The notes under the pieces: model-generated
What the model was told of the DNA's origin: nothing
Databases searched by the model: none
Seen by the model: the letters and a program-made list of their open reading frames with translations, nothing else
Part shown: in pieces, positions 12,073 through 24,979 of the stretch
Layout: each line of letters opens with the position of its first letter
Position numbering within the stretch: position 1 is the first letter of the stretch
DNA from: Dioscorea cayenensis subsp. rotundata
Taxonomy: Eukaryota > Streptophyta > Magnoliopsida > Dioscoreales > Dioscoreaceae
Assembly: GCF_009730915.1 (NCBI RefSeq)
Contig: NC_052475.1
Location: forward strand, 23,621,016-23,685,015
Direction of reading: 5' to 3'
Length of the DNA: 64,000 nt
Translations under genes and position numbers: made by a program

Positions 12073-14086
12073 CATATAACAGGAAAAACAGCCGCAAAAT
12101 CAGTTTTCATGAATAAAAATTACAATTAATATCAATAACAAAAAGGAATTTTTTTTTCTATACTTTGAGAAAAAAGGTTGAGGCAATTCTACCTGGATTC
12201 ACAGGAGGTCTATGTGAAACAATGTCACTCATATCAGTTGAGACAGAGGCATATCTTCTAAGTTTTGAGCCGATGATAACTCTTTCTGAACCACTGAAGA
12301 AACACCAATATACATGAGATTGAATACAGTAGAATTGGTAATCTATGATTGTCTGAGAATGCTACCTAGAAACTGTTTCCGCACTACTACCCTGCCTACA
12401 CAATGACCCTGCCAGTGCCAGTGAGAAAAAAGAAAAATCGAGGTATATTATTTAGCCAAACAAGTACTTGTTATAGAGATAAGAATACAAGATCTTCAAT
12501 TCATGGTTGAAAGGCAATTTGATGGATAGGTTTCCAAGATCATGATCAAGCTGATGGCCCCTAAAATCCATGCAAAAATTATAGAATATTATTTATCCAA
12601 ACATTTCTTGTACAGAAATAATCACATTTATTTATTTTTTTTTTAATAAATTTATAGTGCCAATTGATCAACAGTCACCAGCATAATTTAGGTTAATATA
12701 AAAAGGATGAAGAGGGGCAAGACCATCGTAAGCCTTGGATTTGCTCTTCATAGCTGGAAAGACCAGAAAATGACCACACCAAAAGACCTTGCATGATAAA
12801 AACTTTAAAGAGTCCTTTCTTTAGTCGCAAAATTAAGACATGATCGAATAATCACATCCAGTTAGTGAAGTATTTAAATGAATGAGTTTATTCAAGGCTA
12901 GTTCTTATATGCTGCTCTAGATGGTGAGGGACTTGATAATTCACAAAGAAGTCAACTTATGTGGCATCTATCAAGACTTTCTACTCCATAAGAGCAAATC
13001 ACTTGCCACTTATGCCACAACAATGCCCACAATGTTTACTTGAACACCAATATATTTGATCATTTCTTAAGATCCTCCATCTTATGAAGAAAGTAATTTT
13101 TCTATCTTTTTTTAAGACAGATAACTAGCCATAGAAATATCTTATCTTGCAGCATTTACCCCTTCACCCATGAAATGGACGTGAACATTAGACTTACTTT
13201 ACAGGGTGCCACTGCATCAATAACATGTTCTATAATCATATATCTGTTCAAAAGAAAAATAGCGTAATTCAACAAAACCATCAGTCTCACAAAGTTCATC
13301 AAAAGGTTAATTGTCAGGCAATCCAGAGCAAGTAAATACCAAGAAACATACATGCAATATATATGTTTCAAATTCATGTAGGATCAAGAGTAAAATCTTT
13401 AGGTTGTTCTGCCTGGGGAAGGATTGAAAAAGACCCGAGTAGGCTAAATAGTCCCTCAAGTGCTGCCGCAGAAATTGATCTTGTAAAAGACTGCCAAAGA
13501 AAAATTTATAGATAGAAATCTTTACTGAAGGTAAATCACTTTAACAGATGCACTAGCTGATGAAAATTATTGAAAGCCCACAGAGAATATTCTTTTGTAC
13601 AGAATGCTGATTCTGTTAAGAAATGAAGCATACCAAGCATCAAAAAACAAAATCCCAGTAATCCAATCAGAGAGACGTTCAAGATGGAACGTCATTTAAA
13701 GGCTTAAATTTATCCCAGGTAAAAAGGTAAAAGAATTAAGTTGGAAGAGAAAACAATGTATTAGTGTGATTCATGGAAATACACCACGATGGCAAAACAG
13801 AGATATCAAATGACATTCTAATTATAAACTAGATAATCCAAACTAGGAATAATTGTAAATAACAGACATTATCCATGTATTTGTGACAAATAGCATTTGT
13901 TCCCATCAAGAATGCAGGCAGATGCCCAACTTGATGTACAAGGCAAGAAGATTTCTTCTTATAGCTACAACTTACAGTATCTTTGCTGGAACTTCCATAT
14001 TTTCTTTGTATCTGTTGTAAAATTTATAACTGAAACTGAGTATGATACTAATAAAACCATCAAAGTAAATACAAATAACCATATGT

Positions 14087-14188
14087 CATCTTCTCACCTT
14101 GAGTGAAAATTCAGTCACATCATCTTCTCACCTTGAGTGAAAATTCAGTCACATCATCTTCTCACCTTGAGTGAAAATTCAGTCACAT
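14087..14188. repeat. Three perfect 34-bp tandem copies spanning a 5' splice site
   Basis: Copies lie at 14087-14120, 14121-14154 and 14155-14188. Read on the minus strand each copy contains the end of AAA exon 3 (ending TTTTCACTCAAG) followed by GTGAGAAG, so the exon-intron border is present three times. The unit is not a multiple of three. Confidence 0.95.
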
Positions 14189-14991
14189 CAAGCAACAAAA
14201 ACTTGGCCTCGAAGTAGTGTGCTAAAGCCTTCACAAGCATCTGCTGGTAAAGCTCTTTAGATGGGATTCTTAAAGTTAGTCCTAAGCACAGAGAATATAT
14301 TTATAGATGACACCCCAAATGAACTACCTGCAGAGCCTGACAGCCAAATGGCCTGACTAGCAGGAGAGAGATTTCGAGTGAACTTAGAAAAGTCCCTTTT
14401 CTTCAAATGAACATAAGCTGCACTTACCAATAATACGCGCGTTTGCTCACTATCATCAAAATCAAGAATGTTATCTTCATAGGAAAAAATGGGAAAAACA
14501 AAAAACAAAGACCACCGAATTAGAATCAACTCAGTGTAAGCTGAGAAGCAAATAATAGAGAACAAGTATCCCAATTAAAAAAAAAACCCTTAAAAAAAGC
14601 CAACTTTTTTAGGAATCTAGTGTCATAGTTTCCGGAATGGCAACAAAAATCCTAGCATTCATAGTCATCGGTGACACCAAAGAAAGTTCAAGAAACCTAA
14701 AAAAGCTCCATTTCCACCATCTAGCGATTCTAATCTAATAAGTCCACCCAAGCTACAAGAAGGAAAACATAACCTCAAGTAACAAGGAAACTCATGAAAG
14801 GCAACTTTGCTCTCCCTTCCATCAAAGACCATCCTCATCAGCTCCTCCTCTACTATCTCCGGCATCAAAATCGGCGATGAATCACCCGCGGCCGTCCAAT
14901 TACCGACAGTCTTCCGGGAAGCCAAGCCGAGCCCAGTGCCAACACCAAGTCCAACGCCGAGGGCCGAGATTAGTACGTCCTTCTTCTCCAT

Positions 14992-15429
14992 CTCTACTCC
15001 GCCAAAGCTTCGATCCTCTTCTCCAGTGATTCTAGGGATTTGAGGGTTTGAAAAGACTGAGCTTTGGCTTGCGAGGCGGGAGGATGGCGGTGCTGGAGGG
15101 AAGGTAGTGACGTGGAAGAATTTAGAGAGGGACACGTGGATATTTTTTCAATATATATATAGTTTAACTCGTTTCGGGCGGGTAAAATGAGGATCCGATA
15201 GTCTCGTTATCGGATTTGAATTATCGGGTCGGATTCAATAAGGAGTGAAAACAGGGCTTTACCTCTTCGTCATCGTGGGAGTTCCAGATTGAGGCTTTGA
15301 ACCGCCATTGGTGCCGGTGAGGATCACCGTGAGTTCTCTCTCATCTCCTCTTTCGATCTTTTTTTTTTAGATTATAATTCGAATTATTTAGTTCATGGAT
15401 GATCTCGATCCTTCAGTGATTGGACTGTT
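14992..15429. promoter_or_regulatory. Short divergent promoter region between the AAA relic (-) and the U11/U12-59K gene (+)
   Basis: Only about 440-520 bp separate the two divergent start codons. The stretch contains 5' UTRs and a TATATATATA run at 15152-15161. A probable 5' UTR splice donor (CCGGTGAGG) lies near 15317. The promoter function is inferred from the arrangement, not from a recognised core element. Confidence 0.5.
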
Positions 15430-15507
15430 ATGTATTGGGAGATTTATGTGAATTGTTTGCTTGGAAGTGAGGAATTTTCTCTATTGCAGTGGCTTGAATT
15501 GTTTGGG

Positions 15508-17848
15508 ATGATTCCTACGCCATTGTTTTCGGGAATAGCTCCACAGTTGCAAGCTATGCAACCTTTTCAATCCGTTGTGAGTTCGTTCTGGGAGTCTGGA
15601 AATGTTCATGATCATGTGAAGAGCTTGCGAGAAACCATTGATTTATTACAAGCAATGTGCGTACCTTGTTGTGATTGGTATTGGCATTGGTGTCTTTGAT
15701 TTTTAAGTAAAGTAATCTTTTTTGAGGCAGGGAGAAAGAGCTGGAAGAAGTTCATCAAATGCGAAGATTAAGTGGAAATGATGCTGAGGGAGATGAGATG
15801 CAGGGCATGCATCTGCAAATATTTGAGACAATTAAAGCAAAGAGGATTTCTTTAGATATTCAGGAATCTCTTTCGTTGAATGCTGCAAAATCATTATTTT
15901 TCTCTCTGAAGAATCAGCTTCTACCTTTCAGTTCTATTGCTAGTGGATTAGCTTCATGGGAAGAAAGATCGGCTACAGTTAAGTTGGCGCAAAAATTCCA
16001 AAAGTATAAGAGGAATAAGCATTGGAAGAAGAAAAAGAGGAAGCGTGTTGCTGAAATGTTGCGCAAGGTTTCTCAGATGTTTGGCTTTTGGTTTGCTATT
16101 GAAACATCTTGTAAATAATTTTAATTTAATCATGCTCATGATGATTTACTGAGTTTTTTTTTTCTTTTTCTGTGATTTTTAATTTGCCTATAGGAGCGTG
16201 AAAATTGTGATAAAGCTGATAAGGAAGTTGCTGAATGGAGGGCTAGGGAGATTGCCAAGGACATTGCTAAGAGGAAGGTATGAGAAACTGTCTTTTACAT
16301 ATGCAATATGTATTTCTTGTGTAAGATGACCTAGAATTACTAGCATTTTTATTTGGATCATGCTGAAATAAGTAACTTCAGTCTTTTAGGGCGATTTTTA
16401 GTGAGTTAATGGCTTATTTGATGGGTTGATTGTATGATTGCATAGGATATATCATAAATGTGAAATTGGTTGATTGAAAAAGTTAGAATGGACCAAGTAA
16501 GAAACGATTACATTACAAAGTTCAAGAGTAATCAATAGTCTGTTTGTGTTGAGATGGATGGGCGTATAATGTAAAATAAACAGTCCTTCCAATTACTTTT
16601 AATCTTGTCAATGAGTCCCTGATGTGGACAGGCAGACATAAAAGAAATCTGGGTGTACCATAATCAGAAGCATTTCATGAGATGTATTGCTGTTAGTTTT
16701 TTCGGTGTAAAATTTGCTAGTGTTCTCCATTTCATGTTATCCCTAGGTCTATGACTTCTTTTGATTGGCGGAAGTCATCATTATTGTGAATTTGTTTTAT
16801 TGTCATATGTCTGATGATGAGAATTCCAGGTAGAGGACATGAAGGCAATTGCGAAGCTTAAAGCTAATGAAGAGAAAAAGAGACTTGAATCTGAGGTGAG
16901 ACTTAAGCCCCTGAACACTTTGTCTGATAATCTTGAATTTGTTTCTAAGAGACTATCCTGTATGGTTTTTGATGGTCCTTTCTCTTGGCCTTTATAATTC
17001 ATAATTGATCTCCTATGTATTATGGGACAATTTAACATGTTTTTAAAAGCTTTTTAATGTGGCATGCTGTATAGTATTCCAGTGCTTGCTGTTGACAAGC
17101 AATCAATTTCGTTGTGTTCGAATTTCATACAGAGAGTTGTCTGCAGAAGCCTGTGCTATTTTGGTTTTAGTCTTACTGAATATGCATTCTATACATCTTC
17201 CCATTGTGACTGGAAATTGCTTGATTCATGGCAGTAATCATGAGGAGATTCCATAATGAGTAGTTCTTCTCTTTGACAAAATAACTGATGGCAACTTATT
17301 ATATCACCTTCCTTTTGGCTTTCCCATCTTTGCATACCCAAAGAGGAACTCAAATTCTTTTACACTTCCCTTTTCATGTGTGCTCTTAGTTATACCTGCA
17401 TATTAGTAGTGTGTAATTGTCATTGAAGAATTTGCTAAATTTCTGGTTCATGTCAGTAAGTTTCCTCTATGGAAAATGTTTTTTGTTCTCGTGAACTATT
17501 TCACACACATTTTTGTGCTGAACGCTTGTACAGCTTTCTCTCATGGACCTGCTTGTTCCAAAGATAATTAAGTTTATTTAGTCACAGAACATATTGAGCC
17601 CATTTGTATGATCTGATTAATGTTTTGGTTACTTATACATGTGTTTATTTTTGGAAGAAGTTTCAAATGGTTGTACAGTCCTGATGGACATGTTATTCTT
17701 GATGTGCAGCTTGAGCTGATCTTGGTTATTGAGAAGTTGCAAGAACTTCGTTCCATCAGGATTCAAAAATTGAAGAAACAAGGTAAGTTTTTATGTTTAT
17801 ATTTTAAAACTTAGATCTTATTCTTTACTTGGGCAGCAACCAAAATGT

Positions 17849-17894
<46 letters not shown>

Positions 17895-20221
17895 TGTATT
17901 CCTTGCTTTTTTTTTTGGGTGAAATTATATGAGTATGATAGTATCATTGATTATACAATTGGGTGTATGGAGTTTAGATTTATATCAAATTTGCATCTGA
18001 GAGGCCTCCAGTGGGTGCCATTAAACATGGAGTGAGGCCCATTAACTGTGTGCCACTTGGAAACGAACTTGAGTTTTAATATCTGGAGTAGTTATATTAT
18101 ATGTAATGTATGCTTTGTAATTGGACATTAGCTGTTCTCTTCTGTATTTATGATAAGATTGACTTCAAAAACCATATGTGCAAGTCTATATATGATTTAC
18201 CATACATTTTTAATCAATTTGAGCCTATTCCAAATTAGTGTCAACTCCTCCTTTCCTATCTGCAATCCCTCCACCACCTCTGCAATTCTTGTATCTGAAG
18301 GATCTATGTGATTTCACCACTTTCTGGATGAGTCATTTAACTCATAAATGGATGATATAGTTTTCTTTTTTACTGTGTTTGAAAAAAAAAAAATAATTTT
18401 ATTGTTTATTTGTTTATTGTTCACAATTCACTAGATTAAATGACTTGTGCAGGTGTCTGATCAGATACTAATTTTCTTGCTTTACCATTAATGTGATTGC
18501 ACTGAACATCTTGATTGCCTACCTAATAAATTGTTTCTTATTAAACTCATGTGTGCACATGATTTAAATAATAAATCATTTAAAGGGCTTTCATGTCTCA
18601 TTTTTGTTTCTTTTAACTGTCTGCAATTCTTATTAGGGAAACGCTTTTCTTGTAAATTCTCTTTCTCATGGATGCGGGCATAAGAGTGGTGCACAGTAAA
18701 GGATATTGGAAGATGTATAAGGTTTCTTAAAATCTTATTCTTTTGCAGGGCATTTTCTTCCGGAAGAGGATGACAAATTTCTGGAACGAGTACGTGCTGC
18801 AGTTGAGGAGGAGGAGCGGCAAGCTGCTGCTCTATCTGAAGTGTGTGCTACTAAGGATGCTATTGCTGCTGCTGAGGGATCAAGGAAAGTTAACCAGAAT
18901 CCAATCACTGAAGAAAAAGATATCAACCATGACAAGAGTGACTCAACCACTATGCAAGATAGGTCCAATGCAACAGGGAGTGAAAGAAACGTAGATGTAG
19001 ATGAATTTGTGCGCCCTGCACCTGATGAGAACCCAAAGGAAAGACTAACTGCAAGCTATGATTCTGTGACAAATTTACCATTTGAGTTCTACCATTATTA
19101 TCACGGAAGCAACAATGATATGGGAACCCTAATCGAGGCAAGTTATACTTCACAGTGAATGCACTGGTTATTCTACTTTTTCTATTAAAGTTTCCTACTT
19201 AAATCTATGATGCTTACATTATGTTCTAGGTTTTTTTTTCATTTGTTGGTAAACAGAAAATGGTTGATTCTCCCTTTGTTGTGGATTCCTATTTCCTCAA
19301 AGTGAATAATCCATTGATTTATGAAGGAAAAAAAAAAAAAATCTTTCAACAGGAATCGTGCAATATTTTACAAACAACTTTTAGTTCATTTGCTCAGTGG
19401 TGTAAATAAGCAGGAGTCCAGTAAACAGAATCCTTTTCCACAGTATCTTTTTTCTAGTTAGTGGTATTTCATGTTCATCCGCTTGACTATTCTACTCCTG
19501 TTATTAATTAGATCATTTTGTTTGAATCGTTCATGTTGTTCCAACAGTTTGCCAATTATGATGTACATACTCTGTAATTTTCAGGTCAGAAGAATGTGGG
19601 ATGCATATATTAGACCTGGTGGAAGGTGTGTAGTTACTTACTTTTCTGTTTAACTTATATACATGACAACATTAGAGTATCTTATTTTCCTTTTTTATCA
19701 TTACTGCAGCAGCAGCAAGATAAAAAAAGAGTTCTTACTCTAGACTGTATATGTTATCAAACAAAACAAATTTTGACACTAGTAGCATGGCATAAATAAT
19801 CTATCTTCTGAAAGGTATCTTTGCACTGAGACGGAAGTAGAGGAAAACAACACAAGTGGAGAAATTGTTTTGTTGTGCCTTTTTAAATAAAGAAAATGAG
19901 ACTGGATAAGATTATGTTTCCTTTTCAGTCCATCATTTTCCATGCTCCTTCCTTTCCATTTTTCTAATTTTATCCTTTATAGTTTTTTTTAAAGTGGATA
20001 AACCACTTATATTAAAAAGAGGACAAGGTACAGCAGGGATTATCCTTTATAATTTCCTTCGAAAGAAGAAAAAGAATTTTGTTTCTTTTTTTAGTTAACT
20101 TTGCTAACAATTGTTGATTTTGGTGAAATTGACATGCAGCCGTATACCAGGACATTGGATTCAGCCACCGCCGCCTGCAGATGAGATCTGGGCATCTTAT
20201 CTTGTTACTAGGCCCAAGTGA
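15508..20221 (+). CDS. U11/U12-59K: U11/U12 small nuclear ribonucleoprotein 59 kDa protein (PDCD7 homologue), 8 coding exons
   Basis: In-frame exons are 15508-15656, 15731-16067, 16194-16277, 16830-16895, 17710-17782, 18749-19137, 19585-19625 and 20140-20221, giving 406 residues. The product starts MIPTPLFSGIAPQ, has a long charged coiled-coil centre (EVAEWRAREIAKDIAKRK), and ends in the diagnostic block RRMWDAYIRPGGSRIPGHW followed by IQPPPPADEIWASYL. That C-terminal block is the PDCD7/U11-59K signature. The protein belongs to the U11/U12 di-snRNP of the minor spliceosome and acts in the nucleus in recognition of U12-type introns. An in-frame ATG at 15430 would add 26 residues, but a CAG at 15487-15489 may be a 3' splice site, so 15508 is preferred. 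The sixth intron begins GAG|GCAAGT and is a GC-AG intron. All other coding introns are GT-AG. The frame is intact. Confidence 0.92.
17850..17890. repeat. (TG)n microsatellite in an intron of U11/U12-59K
   Basis: About 17 TG units follow a short TA run, shortly after the end of the fifth coding exon. Length polymorphism is likely; no function is implied. Confidence 0.95.
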
Positions 20222-23108
20222 AGACTTACCTATCTGAGTGATAGAGACCCATCGCTTTCTGCCAAGAACTGCCCTGATTCTAAAGCTTTGGCTAAGGAAA
20301 CATAATTCACAAGAAAAAAAAGTAATTTTACAATGCAAACCATCTGGAAACAATCTCAAATCCATGGATCAGGTAAAGTTTGCAAAACTTACCTAAACTA
20401 CAGTCTTATATAGCTTATAGAAGGTAATTCCATCATTAGATGAAAAATGACTGACCAATGGAATGATCTAGGTGTTGAAATTAACTACAGTCTTATACTC
20501 AAAATTCAGGTTCTTACTTGCATCTTCTCTTTCCAAGTAATGCAATCAAAATTCAGGTTTGCAAAGCGAGAACACAAACCATACATTCACATAATATAGA
20601 ACTGAAACCTAGAACACAGAACTTTGTTTGTAAGCATTTCAGATGACATACTCAAATTTTAGTTTTATTTTTATGTCTTTCTTTTTGCCTCGGCAATGTA
20701 CTCTAAATTCAGGTACAAAACTCTAGAGAATGCTACCCAGCTGGAGAAGTATAAGGTGTTAAGTTGTTGCTAGAGATTGGTCCATTGTCCTCTGTTCTTC
20801 ATGTTCATGATTGCACCCCAGTTTGCCCACTTGATTTGTTAGTGCTTGGCATCCAGTTAATTGTTAAGTTTTTGTATGATCTGTATGAGCTGTATGAGCT
20901 GGATTTGCATTATAAAGCCCCCCACTCACACCTACCTTTACCAACACTGTCTCTTCTGGTCCATGTCTGGATTCTTTGTAGCTTTAATCTAACCTAATTT
21001 CTTTTTTCCTTTTTTTAATTGATCAATATTTTAGTACTTTTTTCTTAAAATAGAAGTAATGTTTTTCATTGTGTTCTCAACTTGCAGGTCCACTGAAAAT
21101 GTTCTCTGTGTGCATGTCTACTCAAATGTATTTTTCCAACCGTTAAAAAAGGGACCAGACTTCTTGTAATGAAGAAAGACTTCTGGTTATGACCAGATTG
21201 ATTGGGTTTTGAGTAATTGTTATGTTTGTGGTTTTGATGTAAATCAAGATAATATATTTCTCATTAGAGATACTTTAAGTCAAGTATCAGAAATCCGTCC
21301 AGCAGTAAGATTTAGACTTTACTAAGACATTAATTTTTCTTCTGTTCTTATTTTTCTAGAACTAGAAAGTTTGCTATCTCTTGATATTATAATATTCCAC
21401 TCTGATGTCATTAATAAACCTTCTAAATAAATAAATAAATAAATATAGAGTCATCTACATTGGAATAAAGACTCAGTAGTACCATTTTCTTTTTTTTTTT
21501 TAAACTTTGAATAAAACGTTCCGAGACTGATACTACTGCCCTATGTGTTACATGCTATATTGCCATTTATATCTATAATAATAACACATTTAAGTAAAAT
21601 AACTAAATAAATAATATATTAAACTAGTAAAGAAACCAATTTATTGTTAAACTAAAACCTATCAGATATCCAGCTCAAATTGTCATGCTGGATGTTGACA
21701 CCCTCTCAAAGGTCAAACCAAGCCGACTTTTTTTTCTCCGTCCAATCCGTGCAGTGCGGTGCAAATAGACTAAAATCTTGTCTTTTTCCTTTTTTTTATA
21801 TTAAAAAATATATTATTTATTTATTTATTCAATTTTTTATTTATCTCCTAAGTTTAAGGCAGACGGAGTGGGCTCACATATCTCATTGTCTTAGTTGTCT
21901 CTCACTAACAGTATAACATCAACATCTTCTAGGACATTTCCTTTTTCTTATTATTCTTATTATTATTATTAATAAAACAAAGGCTTTTAAAAGACTAGAG
22001 TTGATCTTAATCTCCACACGTGTTTTATTTTCTTGGTCATAGTGTTCATAAGGTCATATTTCAGCACCCAATTTTATTTTGAATTAGTTGTGAATGTTTG
22101 CCTAGTTTTTGTTCAAGGTTCTTGGTCTTATTATGATGCTCATAAAAGGCAAAAAATAAAGAAAAAAAGAAAAAGGTATTAAGACAATTGCATGTGCATT
22201 TACATCACTTGTCATAAAATAAATTATTTGGATATTTTTTAGTTGAACTATGAGGGATCTGATAATATTGAATATTTATAAAGGATATCAAATTTTATCA
22301 TGGGAAATGTTTTTATTTGATAACATTATTATATTTCATATGAAGTAAGATGAAGAATATACTACTTTTCTTCACATAAATTTTTGTCCTCCTTTGTCCA
22401 ATATATATATATATATATGTATGTCAAGCAGTATTTATTTCTTTATCTTATTTCACATGAAATATAAAACATGTTTTCAAAGAAAAGCATTTCACATGAT
22501 CAACTCTGATGTCCTATATATTCAATATTATTAGGACCTCCATTTTCACATGATTTTTGTAAAGAATATTTCCAATAAAATGGTAAAGATGAAAGAAGAT
22601 ATTATGTCATTAATCATGTAGAGAACCTAATTAATTGGTGAAAAGAGTCATGTTCATGAACGGGTCAATGTATTGAGTGATACTTAATGATATTTATGAT
22701 GTATTCTTATCAAGTGTTTACTAGCATAATTAATTAAGTGTTAATTAATATTAAAATGATGCATGCTTACTGGATGGGTTACACGTTTTCATGATTAATG
22801 TACTATGACTTTGCTTCTTGATAAGGTTTAATAAGTAGCACTTTATTGATCATATATTTTTTGGGTGCCATACTAAGTAAAAAATTAATTATGACCTTTT
22901 TATTAATTTTTTAATGAGTGGTGCTCTTGCCACCCTCCATTGAAGATCACCTAATAAAACCCTAATTCAAGTGATTAAATTCTTTAATTGATATGTGATC
23001 AAAACTTAAAAACATAGAAGTGCTATAACAATTCAAGGAAAAAAATTGATATGTACTATCAACAATGTTTTTAATCTCAAAATTTTAATGAGATTTGATG
23101 CTATTTAT

Positions 23109-23139
<31 letters not shown>

Positions 23140-24979
23140 TAGTTTATTAAAAAAAATGACAAATACAAGTTGATGTCAAACAAAACAGAAAGTATCAAAA
23201 ACATGTTTATACAAACGGCAAAAATAACAACTAACAATTGAGTTACATCAGAAAAAAAAACAAATCATGTGTCAAACAAAACAGAAAGTACCAAAAACAT
23301 ATTTATATAAACAACAAAAATAACAACTAACAATTGAGTTACATCATCATGTACTAATAGTGAAAATAATGAAAAAAATAATACAAAAACACAATAAAAG
23401 ATAACAAAAACGCGAGTCCGCAAACCACTTACACTTCAGGAGTTGGCATGAGCTAGGTCAGCATTAGGAGAATTTTGTGACTAAGCTACAAAAAGGGCAT
23501 ATGCTAATTTTTCTCTAATTTTTTATATTAAAATTAGAATTTATTATTATTATTATTTTAAATAAAATAAATAAATTATTAATTTATTAAAAAAAAACTT
23601 GATAAAAAAAATTATTAATTTTTTAAAATAATAGGAATAAACCACAAATTTGAACACTCAATTTAAAATTAAAAAAGAACCAACTTACAAGCCGTAGAAG
23701 CGGCGAGCATCCATCTTTTCGGCACGCTTCACAGTTCAACACACTTTTAGAGAAAAAAAAAATTAAGTCAAAATATTTGTTTTGAATAGAAAAAGTCGAT
23801 TCTTTATTGGCTATCTTTAATCTTTCCACACATCTCGTCTTGTATCTCTCATGGTTAGTCTTAGTCAATTGGCCACGCAACAAACAACACAAAGACATCC
23901 AAAAAGAATGTTGGGTTCTGAACAGCAAACCACTTAAATACACAGGACATACAGTAGGACCCACATTGTTTATAGTGTAGACCAGACATCAAAATGGTTA
24001 ATTTTGATGCTTGGACTTGCGTGCAAAAGAGAGAAAAAAGGCATTTTATTAATTTTAATTAATCACTCAACTAATTTTACACAGTTAATTTGTCTACCTA
24101 CCTATGTTCATCCAAGCTGTTCTTTGCCAGCTTATAAATGAGGTTGTGTGTGTGTGTCCCATAAAGAACATGAAATTGTGGCTGCTGTGTTCTTTCTTCT
24201 TGATATTTATAATCAAGAACACTGCCCAACCTTGCCATTATTCAAATATATGTATATGTAAAGAGAAAGAAAGAGGGGTATCAGATCAAAGTATTGGAGG
24301 TTTGATCATCAGGAGGGAAAACATAGTGAGTATTATTTTGATAATATAGTTTGTTTTTGTTTGATTTTCATTTTCTCTGTTAAATGAGTTCATGCAAACC
24401 ATCTCTGCCTGCTTTGTATATATAAACATGCAGGCATTTTATCAACCTTTCAGTGTGTTGCTAGGTTGATGATGTTTTGATGATATAGTTTGTTCTTTTT
24501 TTTTTTTTCTCAAAAATCTTTCTCTATGAACTGAGTGTAGATGTATTTTATTAACTTTTTTTTTGTAAACAATGCATTAGCCTTAACTTTAACTTCCACT
24601 TGTTCTACTTTTTCTTTGTTTATTTCTCTAGTCCATTCTTTCTTGTCTTTAAAAGTGTACTTTAATGAAACTAAGCCTCTCTTCCCAACTGAGATTATAT
24701 TTTCTTTTTCCTCTTTGGGAGTTTCTTTTTTCTTAAAAATGATGTTTCTAAGAACTCATCACCTTCTTCTTTGGTTTGGTTTGGTTTGGTTTTGACCATT
24801 ACTTTGTCCGTTGGAAATCTCTTCATCTTTTGAAAGAACAAGTTAATTGTTGAATTGTGAATTTTCTTCATCTTTTTAATGTATATATATATATATATAT
24901 ATCTATACCTTTTAAAGATTTAGGAATGATTTATAATATCTGATACCCAAATGATGTTTGTAGATATCACTGTTCACAA
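20222..24979. other. Long AT-rich intergenic region with 3' UTR, SSRs and 5' leader of the anion-channel gene
   Basis: No gene-sized open frame with recognisable similarity was found. The start is 3' UTR of U11/U12-59K. AT-rich runs and AAAT repeats occur (21426-21446, 23109-23137), and an (AT)n lies near 24887. Five TTGGT-type repeats lie near 24773-24793. The last 600-800 bp are probably promoter and spliced 5' leader of the SLAH gene, because the sequence is T-rich and has several ATG-poor segments, but no core promoter element is certain. Confidence 0.5.
23174..23365. repeat. 96-bp direct tandem duplication
   Basis: TGTCAAACAAAACAGAAAGT at 23174 recurs at 23270 and the similarity runs through to TAACAACTAACAATTGAGTT in both copies, with about ten differences. 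This is a local duplication in an intergenic spacer. Confidence 0.88.

Larger units (their letters stand above)
11750..14991 (-). pseudogene. DAA1-like AAA-type ATPase gene relic lacking the ATPase core
   Basis: Exons read on the minus strand: 14774-14991 (starts MEKKDVLISALGVGLG), 14328-14449 (SEQTRVLLVSAAYVHLKK), 14166-14254 (ends LLLDVTEFSLK), 13976-14011 (IQRKYGSSSKDT) and 13397-13490 (ALEGLFSLLGSFSILPQ). A further stretch near 12190-12293 encodes KLRRYASVSTDMSDIVS. The last exon, 11750-11865, encodes AASFAAEGSIMKELKQWNES. The first four junctions keep the frame. These are the N-terminal and C-terminal ends of the plant AAA ATPase family of Arabidopsis DAA1 (At1g64110), normally about 800 residues long. 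The Walker A/B core and most of the middle are missing, with only about 325 bp between the flanking exons. In the last exon the conserved ending (LSYFL then TAA at 11750-11752) is reached only after a frameshift and a TGA, and exon 13397-13490 lacks a GT donor. A longer in-frame ATG at 15135 exists, but family alignment favours 14991. Confidence 0.85.

Noticed and set aside
14992-15135. Upstream ATG of the AAA relic adding about 48 residues
   Set aside because: The family start MEKK lies at 14991; the extension has no conserved feature.
23623-23964. 113-codon minus-strand frame
   Set aside because: Composition and lack of any domain suggest chance; no splice or start context supports it.
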